The notes below the pieces were generated by a model. That model had not been told where the DNA came from and searched no databases. It was given only the letters and a program-made list of their open reading frames with translations. From NCBI GenBank assembly GCA_025457805.1, contig JALOTR010000003.1, positions 1-16,417 of the forward strand: DNA of 16,417 nt, given 5' to 3'. How positions within the stretch are numbered: the first letter of the stretch is position 1; each line of letters opens with the position of its first letter. Of this stretch, positions 1 through 9,385 are shown piece after piece. A program made the position numbers and the translations under genes. This DNA comes from Akkermansiaceae bacterium. Lineage in GTDB: Bacteria; Verrucomicrobiota; Verrucomicrobiia; Verrucomicrobiales; Akkermansiaceae.

Positions 1-1
1 C

Positions 2-880
2 AAAGCAACCGGCACGGTAGGACACCGCACCGTCTTTGCCCGCGTCACCCAAGGAAAGCTGGATTGGTGGCAACCGCTCTCCATCGAGATCACGAAGGCG
101 GCGCCCACACCCTCGATTGTCTTCAACACGGACTGGAACAAGCCGCTGCCAAGCTCAGCGAAACTCGATATCGTTCCGCTGGATTCGCTTTTCAATGCCG
201 AGGCCGATGGCATCTTCAAGCAGGACTATGTGAGTCCGCGGCCACCACATGTCTCGCTTTCGCTTCCTCGCCACGGCTATGGTTCGTGGTGTCACCCGAA
301 GGAGAGCTTCGAGGTGGATGATTCCGGTATCCGGAAGGTGGCAGCCGCCAACCAAAACCGGATCATTCTCCCCAATGGAGTGCCGCTTGCCACCACGGGC
401 GATGCCGGGGCGAAAAACATCGCGTTTGTTTCCCGTTGGGACAATTTCCCGAAGGAAATCATGGTTCCCCTGTCAGGAAAGGCAGCCAAACTCCATCTTC
501 TCATGGCCGGATCCACCGATGGCATGAAGAGCCGCCGCGACAACGGCGAGATTCTCATCCAATACACCGATGGAACCACCACCCGCCTCGCACTCGACAA
601 TCCCGGAACCTGGTGGCCGATCGACCAGGACTATTTCATCGACGATCATGCATTCAAGCGTCCGGGTCCCCTGCCTGTTAGAGTGGATCTCAAAACCGGA
701 AAAATCCGCGTGCTCGACGAAAAAACCTTCGCCGGAAAAGGCCGCAAGATTGCTGGAGGAGCAGCCACCGTGCTGGATCTGGATCTGGATCCCTCCAAGG
801 AACTCAAGTCGATGACATTCCGCGCCATTGCCAACGAGGTGGTGATCGGACTGATGAGTGCCACCCTCCAACGGCCATGA
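2..880 (+). CDS. DUF4450-like protein, C-terminal part (5' end outside window)
   Basis: The frame is open from base 2 to a TGA at 878-880, giving 292 residues with no start, so the gene begins upstream of the window. An ATG at 230 lies inside the open frame and is not the real start. The sequence has the feel of the C-terminal region of DUF4450 proteins from Bacteroidetes and Verrucomicrobia: a block beginning SLPRHGYGSWCHPKES, then NWW/TWWPIDQDYFIDDHAF, then a closing stretch with GGAATVLDLDLDPSKELKS and NEVVIGLMSATL. The fold looks all-beta and jelly-roll-like. I know of no established reaction for this family. Full-length members are much longer than this piece, so any catalytic domain would lie upstream. 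Its stop overlaps the GH78 start as ATGA, which implies co-transcription and probably coupled translation. A role in pectin breakdown is inferred from the neighbours only. The family assignment is from memory of sequence pattern and is moderately sure; that the frame is coding is nearly certain. Confidence 0.72.
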   Translation, partial: KATGTVGHRTVFARVTQGKLDWWQPLSIEITKAAPTPSIVFNTDWNKPLPSSAKLDIVPLDSLFNAEADGIFKQDYVSPRPPHVSLSLPRHGYGSWCHPKESFEVDDSGIRKVAAANQNRIILPNGVPLATTGDAGAKNIAFVSRWDNFPKEIMVPLSGKAAKLHLLMAGSTDGMKSRRDNGEILIQYTDGTTTRLALDNPGTWWPIDQDYFIDDHAFKRPGPLPVRVDLKTGKIRVLDEKTFAGKGRKIAGGAATVLDLDLDPSKELKSMTFRAIANEVVIGLMSATLQRP

Positions 881-3591
881 ATCGGGTCTGCATCTCCCTC
901 GTTCGGGGCGTGGCGCTCGCGGCTTGCGGTGTGTGCCTTGGCGCGGAACCGTTCGGTCTCAGTACCGATTCAATGATGGATCCATCGTCCACGAAGAGCG
1001 CGACACCGCAGCTCTCATGGAAGATATCATCAGAATCACGGGCATGGAATCAATCCGCTTATCAGATCCGGGTGAACTCGGTTGATCCAGATGGAGGGAC
1101 GCTGTGGGATAGCGGCAAGGTTTCGTCATCAGCATCACTCCATATTCCCTATGCAGGCAAAACTCTCGCATCGCGGCAGCAAGTCAGTTGGCAGGTGAAG
1201 GTATGGGATGAAAAGGATCAAGCTTCGGAATGGAGCGCACCGGCACAATGGACCACAGGAATTCTAACAAACGCCGATTGGAAGGCCCGTTGGATCTCCG
1301 CTCCGTCCTCGCAACCGGCGGCGGGTGCTCCGCTCTTCCGCAAGGAAATCCAGCTCTCCAAGCCGATTCGCCGGGCGACCGCACGCTTCGCATCGCTCGG
1401 GTGGTCACAACTGTTCATCAACGGCAGCAAATCCGCCGATGACGTGCTTGGTGCGCCCTTCAGCGATCTCAACCGCCGGATTCTATATTTAACTCACGAT
1501 GTCACCTCCATGCTTCAGGCGGGGGAAAACGTGTTGGGCTTAACTTTGGGCAACGGCCATCACAGTCCGGTGGTCGCCTTTGGTGGCAGGCCGGACCAGG
1601 TGGTCGTGCCGGGCAACGAGGGCGCGGGCTATCACAAACGCTTCGGCCGCTTCGGTCCACCTGCGGTGTTGATGGAACTTGAAATCCTCTATCAAGACGG
1701 CTCCTCCGAATTCATTGGAACTGACAGCGACTGGAAATCCTCGCCGGGCCCGATCACTTTCAATGATCTCTGGCGCGGTGAAACCCAGGACCGCCGCCTC
1801 GAACCTGATGGGTGGACCCGCGCGGGATTTGATATGTCCGGGTGGCGGAATGCCGTTGAAATCAATGCTCCCTCAGGAACTCTGGAGCCATCCATTGTCC
1901 CTCCGATCCGCAGACGCGAGGTGATGAAACCGGATCGCATCGAAGACAACACCGCCGTGTTCGATACAACCGGCGCGGGCTGGCCCCGCCTCGTCGTGGA
2001 TGGCAAACCCGGTCAGAAAATCCGCCTCACAGGCGTGGTAGGGGATCGCTTCAAAGTGCCACCTCTTGAATTCATCCTTCGTGGTGGCCGGGAAACTCTT
2101 GAACCGTCATTTCAATTCAATACCTCACCGAAGAAACTGGCCATCACTGGTTTGGATCGACCTTTGGAAATTGAAGACGTTTCCTATCAACTGGTTTCCA
2201 CCGACCTCAAGTCCGCCGGATCCTTCGAATGTTCGGATTCCCATTTCAATGACCTTCACAAGGCGTTTGTGAGAACGCATTCGAACTATGTGTTTGGCCA
2301 TCCCATGGATCCGACCCGCGAGAAACAGGCTTGGACACAGGACGCTCAGAACATGCTGGACTCCGCGGTTTATCTAACCGACGTGGAGAACCTCTATCGG
2401 AATTGGTGGCGCGATATGCAGGCAAACCAGACCGAAGATGGTTATCTCGGTGCCATCGCCCCGGTTGCGGGGATTCAGACTCATGATTGGAACTGTCCAT
2501 GGTGGAGCGGCATGATTGTTTGGTTGCCATGGCGCCACTATCTTTACCACGGGGACGCTTCGTTCCTCCGTGAGGCCTATCCGGCGATGAAGTCCTACCT
2601 TTCTTTCCTCGAACGGCGTGCCGCCGAGGGCATCGGATCGAATACGGGAGCACTGAAGGGACTGCCCAAACCCGAGAAGGACGAAGCGCTCGTTCGCGAC
2701 GGATTGCTCGGTTGGGGCACCGGAGACTGGCAGGGACTTGCAAGACCACCGGTGGCACTTACCTCGACCGCCGCATGGTATCATTATGCCGATATCGCTG
2801 CCAGAACTGCTCGGTTGCTCGGAAAGGCCAATGAGGCAGTGGAATATGATCGTCTTGCTTCTTCGATCCGTGAAAGATTCAACCGGAAATTCCTCCATCC
2901 GGAAACCGGAGCCTATGGTCCGGAGAAAAGCCAGACGGCCCAAGTTGTGCCCATTGCACTTGGATTGGTGCCCACTTCAAATTTCAAGGCAAGCTCAGCA
3001 AGGCTTGTCGATGCCATACACGCCGCGAACAACCATCTCAACACAGGCTTTGTCGGCACGCCCTATCTACTTCAGACGCTCACGGAAATCGGTCGTGCCG
3101 ATCTTGCCGCGACCATCGTGCAACAACGCGACTTTCCGGGATGGGCGACACTCATGAATGAAGGGGTGTTCAAGGAAAACTGGAAAGGCGAGCATGCCCT
3201 CATGCCATCGCTTGGTGGTCCGGTAGGCGCGTGGTTCTATCAGACGATCCTCGGCATCCGGCCCGATCCCGCAGCACCTGGCTTCAAACACATCATTCTC
3301 AAGCCGGAAATTGTCGGTGGAGTCTCGTGGGCCAGGGGCCATCATGATTCATCATACGGGCGGATTGAATCATCGTGGAAACTGGATGGCGGGCAGATTT
3401 CGATGGATCTGGCGATTCCTGCCAATTCCCATGCGACTGTATTTGTTCCCACAAAAGACGCACGGAGTGTCACGGAAGGCGGCAAGCCTGCGGCTGACTC
3501 ACCGGGTATCAGGTTTTTGCGCATGGAACAGGACGCGGCGGTGTTTGCCGTGGGCTCAGGAACTTATCATTTCCAATCCACACTCCACTAG
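877..3591 (+). CDS. GH78 alpha-L-rhamnosidase, exported
   Basis: A 904-residue glycoside hydrolase expected to remove terminal alpha-L-rhamnose, here probably from rhamnogalacturonan oligomers. A signal peptide spans roughly residues 1-23 (basic start, then ALAACGVCLGA). An Ig/FN3-like domain follows (about 25-130), then the rhamnosidase N-terminal jelly roll (about 135-330, with DWKARWISAP and FINGSK), a linking beta domain, the (alpha/alpha)6 catalytic domain (about 455-790) and the C-terminal beta sandwich (from about 795, GIRPDPAAPGFKHIILKP). The acidic catalytic block is D478-P-T-R-E482...W486-T-Q-D489, matching the family's Asp, Glu and Asp but one residue shorter between Asp and Glu than the common DCPQRE form. 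A late Glu (E762, E767 or E772 in the MNEGVFKENWKGEH segment) is the likely general base. The length is normal for the family. The start is fixed by the signal peptide and the ATGA overlap with the upstream gene; no Shine-Dalgarno is visible. Family assignment is secure; the exact linkage cleaved is inferred. Confidence 0.93.
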   Translation: MNRVCISLVRGVALAACGVCLGAEPFGLSTDSMMDPSSTKSATPQLSWKISSESRAWNQSAYQIRVNSVDPDGGTLWDSGKVSSSASLHIPYAGKTLASRQQVSWQVKVWDEKDQASEWSAPAQWTTGILTNADWKARWISAPSSQPAAGAPLFRKEIQLSKPIRRATARFASLGWSQLFINGSKSADDVLGAPFSDLNRRILYLTHDVTSMLQAGENVLGLTLGNGHHSPVVAFGGRPDQVVVPGNEGAGYHKRFGRFGPPAVLMELEILYQDGSSEFIGTDSDWKSSPGPITFNDLWRGETQDRRLEPDGWTRAGFDMSGWRNAVEINAPSGTLEPSIVPPIRRREVMKPDRIEDNTAVFDTTGAGWPRLVVDGKPGQKIRLTGVVGDRFKVPPLEFILRGGRETLEPSFQFNTSPKKLAITGLDRPLEIEDVSYQLVSTDLKSAGSFECSDSHFNDLHKAFVRTHSNYVFGHPMDPTREKQAWTQDAQNMLDSAVYLTDVENLYRNWWRDMQANQTEDGYLGAIAPVAGIQTHDWNCPWWSGMIVWLPWRHYLYHGDASFLREAYPAMKSYLSFLERRAAEGIGSNTGALKGLPKPEKDEALVRDGLLGWGTGDWQGLARPPVALTSTAAWYHYADIAARTARLLGKANEAVEYDRLASSIRERFNRKFLHPETGAYGPEKSQTAQVVPIALGLVPTSNFKASSARLVDAIHAANNHLNTGFVGTPYLLQTLTEIGRADLAATIVQQRDFPGWATLMNEGVFKENWKGEHALMPSLGGPVGAWFYQTILGIRPDPAAPGFKHIILKPEIVGGVSWARGHHDSSYGRIESSWKLDGGQISMDLAIPANSHATVFVPTKDARSVTEGGKPAADSPGIRFLRMEQDAAVFAVGSGTYHFQSTLH

Positions 3592-3600
3592 ATTGCTTCG

Positions 3601-5109
3601 ATGAAAACTTTTGGGAAAGCCCTATTCTCCGCGCGCTGTGCGTGGCTCTTGATCCTCGCTGCCACACCACTCCAGGCAGAGCCTGTGGGTGTGCCCTACT
3701 CGAGCTTCGATCTCCAGGGATTCGCCACACTCGGTGGCGGAACCACCGGTGGTGGAGTGATTCCGGAAACCGATGATGCCTATCGCAAGTGCGCCACACC
3801 GCTGGAATTCATCACTGCCATCCGCGATTCCAACAAAAAGGCCGGCGCCGTGAAGGTCATTGAAATCACTGCGGACTTGAATCTCGGGTGGAATGAAATC
3901 GATGCCGCCAGCAAGGCGCTCGCCTCCACGCCGATCCGCTGTCATGCCCCGCCAAAGCTCCATCCCACCCTGATCGCCAGCGGGGTGAGCATGCTCGACA
4001 TCGCCGCCAAAAGCGGACTCACGATTTTCTCCGCCAAGGGTGTCACCCTCAAACATGTCACGCTCAACATCAAAAAGACGTCGAACATCATCATCCGAAA
4101 TCTCAGGTTCGATGAGATGTGGGAGTGGGACGAGGCGACGAAAGGTGACTACGACAGCAATGACTGGGATTTCATGGTATTGAGCAACGGCGGCGCTGTT
4201 TCCAACGTGTGGATCGACCATTGCACCTTTACCAAGGCCTATGACGGCATCGCCGATATGAAGAAGGGCACACAGAACGTCACCTTTTCGTGGTGCCGTT
4301 ATGTCGGTGACGACGGTGCCACCAATCCGAGGAGTCATGTCAGATTGCAGATCGCCGCGCTGGAGGCTGATCGGAAGTCCCATCCGTTCTACAATTTCCT
4401 GAGGACTCATGGATTCACACCGGAAGACATCGTCCGGATCATCCAGGGCCAGGACAAGGGACATCTCATGGGTGCTACCAAGAAGGCACCTGGCAACAGT
4501 CTTCTTTCCTCCACCTTCCATCACCTGTGGTTTCAGAATGTCTGGGATCGCTGCGTGCCGCGCCTGCGGGGAGGACAAGTCCACAACTATAACCTGTTTG
4601 TGGACGACAGCACCGCCCTCGCAGCCCGCCGATTGCGGGATTCCCGCTCCGATGCGATGCCTCCCTCCGCACGAGCGACTCTCAACAAAACCTATAACTT
4701 CAATCCGTTCCTCAATGGCTCCATCAGCACCGAAGGCGGAGCGATCCTCGTTGAGAAGTCCATCTATCAAGACTGCCTCTGGCCGCTGCGCAACAATCAG
4801 GGCGATGTCAATGATCCTTCCCTGACTGGCAAAATCAAGGCCATCGATACCATCCACATCATGCACGGTCCCGATGGCAAAGCCACTACAGTCCGCGGTG
4901 ACAGCACGGATGCCGGCAATCCGCTGGGTCCTTTCCAAGCCGCTGTCATTCCATTCTCGTGGAACACCCCGGACGGCAGCCGGCCTTATCCCGCACCTCC
5001 GATGGATGATCCTGTGGAACTTCCCCGCATCCTCGCAGCGGGAGCTGGTGCCGGCACCCTCGATTGGCCAAAGGAAAACTGGTTGAAAACCAAGCTATAT
5101 CGCGAATGA
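3601..5109 (+). CDS. PL1 pectate lyase, exported
   Basis: A 502-residue polysaccharide lyase predicted to cleave alpha-1,4-polygalacturonate by beta-elimination, normally with calcium. A signal peptide covers about residues 1-26 (LLILAATPLQAEP). The mature protein opens with GFATLGGGTTGGG, a typical bacterial PL1 beginning. The beta-helix core holds the signature WIDHCTF (residues 204-210) and the arginine block R317-C-V-P-R321-L-R323-G-G-Q-V-H, where the catalytic Arg of the family (RxPRxR) lies. Between SWCRY and GQDKGHLMGA an extra segment of about 50 residues (around 238-285, with HPFYNFLRTHGFTPEDIVRI) replaces the short loop seen in small pectate lyases. It is probably helical and may shape the binding cleft. 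The gene starts 9 bases after the GH78 stop, so the two are surely co-transcribed. No Shine-Dalgarno is present. A long minus-strand open frame across this gene is a codon-usage shadow. Confidence 0.93.
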   Translation: MKTFGKALFSARCAWLLILAATPLQAEPVGVPYSSFDLQGFATLGGGTTGGGVIPETDDAYRKCATPLEFITAIRDSNKKAGAVKVIEITADLNLGWNEIDAASKALASTPIRCHAPPKLHPTLIASGVSMLDIAAKSGLTIFSAKGVTLKHVTLNIKKTSNIIIRNLRFDEMWEWDEATKGDYDSNDWDFMVLSNGGAVSNVWIDHCTFTKAYDGIADMKKGTQNVTFSWCRYVGDDGATNPRSHVRLQIAALEADRKSHPFYNFLRTHGFTPEDIVRIIQGQDKGHLMGATKKAPGNSLLSSTFHHLWFQNVWDRCVPRLRGGQVHNYNLFVDDSTALAARRLRDSRSDAMPPSARATLNKTYNFNPFLNGSISTEGGAILVEKSIYQDCLWPLRNNQGDVNDPSLTGKIKAIDTIHIMHGPDGKATTVRGDSTDAGNPLGPFQAAVIPFSWNTPDGSRPYPAPPMDDPVELPRILAAGAGAGTLDWPKENWLKTKLYRE

Positions 5110-5202
5110 AGAACCGGATCTCAAGTGCCATGCATCTCATTCACGTGCCGAGAACAGCAGGAAGTCAGAACCATCAAATGAATGACAACCCAGCTCAACA
5201 AG

Positions 5203-5258
5203 ATGTTGGTTACCTTGCGTCAGCTGGTGATGACGTATTCTCCCCATTAAGATATCTT
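5203..5258. promoter_or_regulatory. Candidate operator or promoter region before the esterase gene
   Basis: The 152-base gap between the PL1 stop and the esterase start is one of the three longest gaps in the window. It holds an imperfect palindrome, TGCGTCA (5216-5222), an 8-base spacer, then TGACGTA (5231-5237), matching at six of seven positions. A perfect 10-base palindrome AAGATATCTT (5249-5258) follows, ending 3 bases before the start codon. Either could be a protein-binding site for an internal promoter. No clear -35/-10 pair is seen. This is inference from symmetry alone. Confidence 0.25.
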
Positions 5259-5261
5259 CCA

Positions 5262-6725
5262 ATGCTCCCGACTTCTATCCTCCCGATTCTAGCCGCTCTC
5301 CTTCTACCGATTCGCGCCGAAGTGAGTTGCCCGCCCGTTTTTGGCTCGCACATGGTGCTTCAGCAAGATCGACCGATTCCGGTGTGGGGAAAAGCGGCAG
5401 CAGGAGAGAAAGTCACGGTGAAGTTCGGTAGTGCAACCTTGACGGTCCACGCAGGCAATGACGGTGCATGGCAAGTGAAACTCCCCGCATTGGCTGCAAG
5501 CGAAACTCCTCGATCGCTGGTTATCAGCGGAACCAACGAGCTTCGTTTCGACGATGTGCTGGTCGGCGAGGTATGGCTCTGTTCCGGCCAGTCGAACATG
5601 GAGAAACCACTCGGTGAACGCAAAGGACAGCGCCCGACAGACAATGCGGAGGAGGAAATCCGAAAAGCAAACCATCCGCTCATCCGCGTCTTCCAGATGC
5701 CAAGGGGCGGTCGTGCGCAGGAAAACGATCTGACGATGCGTTGGCATCCATGCACCTCAGAAGTGGTGAACGAAGTGAGTTTTTCCGCTGCTGCCTATTT
5801 CTTCGGCCGCGAAGTGCAGGCGAAACTGGATGTTCCGGTGGGGCTGATTCATTCGAGTGTCGGCGGGACCCGCATCGAGTTGTGGACGCCGCCTGAAGCC
5901 TATCAGGGAATCGCCGGGCTGGAGGAAATCGCAAAAGCCGCCGCAGAGGACCGGAAGCTCGGCGATGTCAGGATCGGCGGATTGTATCATCCAATGATCA
6001 AACCGCTGGCTCCATATTCCCTGCGCGGGTTCCTTTGGTATCAAGGTGAATCCAACCTGATGGCTGACGATGGATTGATCTACACGGAAAAGATGCGTGC
6101 CTTGATCTCGGGATGGCGCGCTGCATGGCAACGCCCGGATGCCCCGTTCTATTATGTTCAACTCGCTCCCCACACCTACTCCGCACGGAAGCTTCCGAAG
6201 CCCTATTCCACCGAGGCCCTGCCATTGTTTTGGGAAGCGCAAACCAAGGCTCTATCCATTCCGGATACCGGCATGGCGGTGATCACAGACACCGTTGTGC
6301 AGTTGGGTGATATTCACCCGACGAACAAGAAGGACGTCGGCGAGCGGCTTGCACGAATCGCGCTGGCCCGCACCTATGACATGAAAGAGGTGGTGGATTC
6401 CGGGCCGATCTTCAAGGAAATGCGGATTCAGGGGGACAAGGTGGCCTTGAAGTTCGAGCATGCCAAGGGCCTGCGCACAAGGGATCGCGAGCAACCGGGC
6501 GAATTCACCATGGCGGGTGAGGATCGCGTGTTCCATCCCGCTGAAGCGATGATTCGATGTGGCAACGTCTTGGTTCGATCCAAAGAAGTTTCCAAACCCG
6601 TCGCCATCCGTTTCGCGTGGAACGAAAGGGCGAATCCGAATCTCGTCAATGCGGCAGGGCTTCCGGCCCGCTCGTTTCGGACGGATGATTGGCCGGTTGA
6701 TATCCATCGCCCGGCCGATCCCTGA
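5262..6725 (+). CDS. Sialate O-acetylesterase-like SGNH carbohydrate esterase, exported
   Basis: A 487-residue SASA-family (PF03629 type) esterase. In this setting it most likely removes acetyl groups from pectin or rhamnogalacturonan rather than from sialic acid. The SGNH blocks are all present: the nucleophile block SGQSNM with S111 of GQSN; the glycine block [11 protein letters not shown]; the oxyanion/support block WYQGESN (259-265); and the Asp-His block G349-D350-I-H352-P-T-N. A start at 5262 was chosen because it begins a clean signal peptide ([20 protein letters not shown], then mature [14 protein letters not shown]). The frame is open upstream to an ATG at 5064, but that would add 66 charged residues before the signal and overlap the PL1 gene by 46 bases. 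No Shine-Dalgarno is visible. GH95 follows after 23 bases, so the two form a tight pair. The family is secure; the substrate is inferred. Confidence 0.9.
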   Translation: MLPTSILPILAALLLPIRAEVSCPPVFGSHMVLQQDRPIPVWGKAAAGEKVTVKFGSATLTVHAGNDGAWQVKLPALAASETPRSLVISGTNELRFDDVLVGEVWLCSGQSNMEKPLGERKGQRPTDNAEEEIRKANHPLIRVFQMPRGGRAQENDLTMRWHPCTSEVVNEVSFSAAAYFFGREVQAKLDVPVGLIHSSVGGTRIELWTPPEAYQGIAGLEEIAKAAAEDRKLGDVRIGGLYHPMIKPLAPYSLRGFLWYQGESNLMADDGLIYTEKMRALISGWRAAWQRPDAPFYYVQLAPHTYSARKLPKPYSTEALPLFWEAQTKALSIPDTGMAVITDTVVQLGDIHPTNKKDVGERLARIALARTYDMKEVVDSGPIFKEMRIQGDKVALKFEHAKGLRTRDREQPGEFTMAGEDRVFHPAEAMIRCGNVLVRSKEVSKPVAIRFAWNERANPNLVNAAGLPARSFRTDDWPVDIHRPADP

Positions 6726-6748
6726 ACTCCAAGCCAGTATCTGAAATC

Positions 6749-9220
6749 ATGAAAAGAATCTATCTAGCGTCCTTGTGTGTCTGTTTTGTGATGGGACTGA
6801 CGGAGTCTTCATCCGCTGCCGATTTGAAGCTTTGGTATAAGAAACCCGCCGGACATTTCAATGAAGCCCTGCCTCTAGGCAATGGATCCATGGGGGCAAT
6901 GGTCTATGGCCAGCCCTTCAGGGAAACCATTCATCTCAATGAGCAAACACTCTGGAGTGGTGGCCCCGTCAATCTTCATAACAATCCGGAAGCCCACACC
7001 CATCTCGCCGAGATTCGCAAGGCCTTGTTCGAAAACCGGTTCGAGGATGCCACCGCCATCCAGAAGAAAATGCAGGGGGTAAGCTGTGAAGCCTACCAGC
7101 CCATGGGAGACATGCTGGTGAACTTCCGCCGCACGGGTGAATTCAGCGCTTATCATCGAGAGTTGGACCTCTCCAGCGCCATCGCTACTTCACGCTTCAG
7201 CTTTGAAGGCGTTGACTACTCGACCGAGACGTTTGTCTCGAATCCCGATCAGGTGGTGGTGATGAACTTGAAGGCATCGAAGCCCGGAAAACTTGACTTC
7301 GATGTCGCAAGTGTCTGCCAGCTTCGCCACTTGAACGTGCCGGAAGGAAACAACGAGTTTGTCGTAAAAGGGAAAACCCGGATCCGCGGCGATGATCCGA
7401 AGAGCCCGAAGCCTCTGGTCTTCGATGATGCCGAGGGATGCAAGGGCGTCCGTTTCCAGTATCAAATGAAAGTGATTGCCAAGGATGGATCCATCACCTC
7501 GGATGCATTGGGCATTCATGTATCGGGGGCCACGGAGGCCATGATCCTTGTCACCGCCGGGTCTTCCTACAATGGCTTTGACAAGTGCCCGGATCGGGAA
7601 GGCAGGGATGAGGCCCGGATCGCTTCCGAAGCGATGAAGGCAGCTTCCCTCAAAAGTTTCGAACAACTGAAGGACGCCCATGTAAGGGACTATCAGAAGT
7701 TCTTCAATCGCGTGGAGATTGACCTGGGAAATACAGATAACTCAAATTTGCCAACGGACGAGCGTCTCGCGAGTCATAACAAGGGCCAGCCGGATCCGGG
7801 TTTGGAGGCGCTGTATTTCCAGTATGGCCGATACCTGCTCATCTCCTGTTCCCGCGGCGAGGTTCCAGCGAATCTCCAAGGACTCTGGAACAAGGATCTC
7901 CGTCCCACATGGCGTTCGAACTATACGACGAACATCAATCTTGAGATGAACTATTGGATTGCGGAGTCTTGCAATCTCGCGGAAATGCACGAGCCGCTCT
8001 TCAAGCAGATTAATCGTCTCTCCGTGACAGGGGCGGCCGCGGCGAAGGACTTTTACAATTGCCGGGGTTGGTGTGTTCATCACAACTCTGACCCATGGGG
8101 AGCCTGCAATCCAGCCGGAGGCGGGGGAGGCGTGCCGCGTTGGAGTTGCTGGCCGATGGCTGGCGCATGGCTTTGCCGCCATCTTTGGGATCACTATCTG
8201 TTTTCGGGCAATAAGGAGTTTCTGGCGGCAACAGGATATCCCCTGATGAAGGGCGCCGCAGAGTTTTGCAGTGATTTCCTGATCCCAAACCAGGGTGGCT
8301 ATCTTGTCACCGCACCTTCCACTTCTCCCGAAAACACCTTTCTCTATGACGGCAAACGGACTGAGATCAGCATCGGCTCCACCATGGACATGTCCATCAT
8401 CAGGGACTTGTTCAGCAATGTGATCGCGGCATCTGAGATCCTCGATATCGACCCCGAGTTCCGGGCGAAACTCAAGGAGCAGAGAGCGAAACTTCTGCCA
8501 TTGCAGATCGGAAGCAAGGGGCAGTTGCAGGAATGGATTGAGGATTATGAAGACTTCGATCCCGCGCATCGTCATGTTTCCCATTTATACGGACTCCACC
8601 CGGCATCTGAGATATCTCCCCTCATCGATTCGAAATTCTCCGACGCTTGCAGAAAAACCCTCGAGATGCGTGGCGATGGCGGGACCGGTTGGAGCAAGAG
8701 CTGGAAGATCTGTTTCTGGGCGCGTCTTCTGGATGGAAACCATGCTCACAAGTTGTTAGGTGAGTTGTTCCAGATGTCAGACAACTACGGGTCTGTCAGC
8801 TTCAAGGAGAAGGGCGGCACCTACCCCAATCTGCTTTGTGCCCATCCCCCCTTTCAGATCGATGGCAACTTCGGTGGTACTGCCGGCATCGCGGAAATGC
8901 TGCTGCAAAGCCATCTCGGCATGCTTCAGCTTCTGCCCGCCCTTCCGGATGCATGGGCCGCAGGCCGTGTCAAGGGGCTGCGGGCTGCGGGTGGTTTTAC
9001 CGTGGATATGAAGTGGAGCTCAGGCCAGCTTCAAGACGCCAGCATTCTCGCTGCGACGGATGGTGCCTGCGTTCTATGCACGGAGTTTCCGGTTGAGATC
9101 GAAGGAGTCAGCTCCAATACCGAAACCCGTAAGATGGGAGGCATTCGGCGTGTTCTGACGAAGTTCGATGCGAAGGCGGGCAAGCGTTACGAAATCTCCG
9201 CCCGTCCAATAGCGAGGTGA
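6749..9220 (+). CDS. GH95 alpha-L-fucosidase/alpha-L-galactosidase, exported
   Basis: An 823-residue inverting GH95 enzyme that should remove terminal alpha-L-fucose or alpha-L-galactose from plant side chains. A signal peptide covers about 1-24 (ending ESSSAAD). The N-terminal beta-sandwich opens with [24 protein letters not shown] and [11 protein letters not shown], all GH95 hallmarks. The (alpha/alpha)6 domain carries T393-T-N395-I-N397-LEMNYW, the general-acid region E595-W-I-E598-[13 protein letters not shown], and QID705GNFGGTAGI. By analogy with the Bifidobacterium bifidum enzyme AfcA (His419, Asn421, Asn423, Glu566, Asp766), N395, N397, E598 and D705 are the matching residues, and T393 sits where fucosidases have the fucose-recognising His. 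A Thr there is reported in GH95 alpha-L-galactosidases, so galactosidase activity is plausible. The length is usual for the family. The gene starts 23 bases after the esterase, without a Shine-Dalgarno. The family is very sure; specificity is open. Confidence 0.93.
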   Translation: MKRIYLASLCVCFVMGLTESSSAADLKLWYKKPAGHFNEALPLGNGSMGAMVYGQPFRETIHLNEQTLWSGGPVNLHNNPEAHTHLAEIRKALFENRFEDATAIQKKMQGVSCEAYQPMGDMLVNFRRTGEFSAYHRELDLSSAIATSRFSFEGVDYSTETFVSNPDQVVVMNLKASKPGKLDFDVASVCQLRHLNVPEGNNEFVVKGKTRIRGDDPKSPKPLVFDDAEGCKGVRFQYQMKVIAKDGSITSDALGIHVSGATEAMILVTAGSSYNGFDKCPDREGRDEARIASEAMKAASLKSFEQLKDAHVRDYQKFFNRVEIDLGNTDNSNLPTDERLASHNKGQPDPGLEALYFQYGRYLLISCSRGEVPANLQGLWNKDLRPTWRSNYTTNINLEMNYWIAESCNLAEMHEPLFKQINRLSVTGAAAAKDFYNCRGWCVHHNSDPWGACNPAGGGGGVPRWSCWPMAGAWLCRHLWDHYLFSGNKEFLAATGYPLMKGAAEFCSDFLIPNQGGYLVTAPSTSPENTFLYDGKRTEISIGSTMDMSIIRDLFSNVIAASEILDIDPEFRAKLKEQRAKLLPLQIGSKGQLQEWIEDYEDFDPAHRHVSHLYGLHPASEISPLIDSKFSDACRKTLEMRGDGGTGWSKSWKICFWARLLDGNHAHKLLGELFQMSDNYGSVSFKEKGGTYPNLLCAHPPFQIDGNFGGTAGIAEMLLQSHLGMLQLLPALPDAWAAGRVKGLRAAGGFTVDMKWSSGQLQDASILAATDGACVLCTEFPVEIEGVSSNTETRKMGGIRRVLTKFDAKAGKRYEISARPIAR

Positions 9221-9385
9221 ATGACTCGGGAAGTGTGCTCACCGTTCCGGCTTCTTGTGGTTAATCCAATCGGGTGACTCGTTTTCAGCCGTTGGAGCTT
9301 CATCATGAGCAGGGTGGTGCCACGGCTCGGATAACCGGTTCTCCTCCTCGCAAAGTCCCGTCATTCCCAGATTTGCGTCATTGCC

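Noticed and set aside
230..880. Start of the first gene at ATG 230
   Set aside because: The frame is open and family-like from base 2, so this ATG is an internal Met of a gene that begins outside the window.
3622..4938. 438-codon open frame on the minus strand
   Set aside because: It lies wholly antisense to a well-supported PL1 gene with clear family motifs. The translation shows no recognisable domain and fits a codon-bias shadow.
5064..5261. Upstream extension of the esterase gene to an ATG at 5064
   Set aside because: It would overlap the PL1 gene and put 66 mostly polar residues before a clean signal peptide that starts at 5262.
7742..8584. 280-codon minus-strand frame inside GH95
   Set aside because: Antisense to the most conserved GH95 catalytic segment, with no recognisable domain and no upstream signals.
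9221..9385. Possible terminator or promoter in the gap before the PL4 gene
   Set aside because: I found only a short direct repeat (TGACTCG twice) and an 8-base palindrome AACCGGTT, with no stem plus T-run and no clear promoter boxes.
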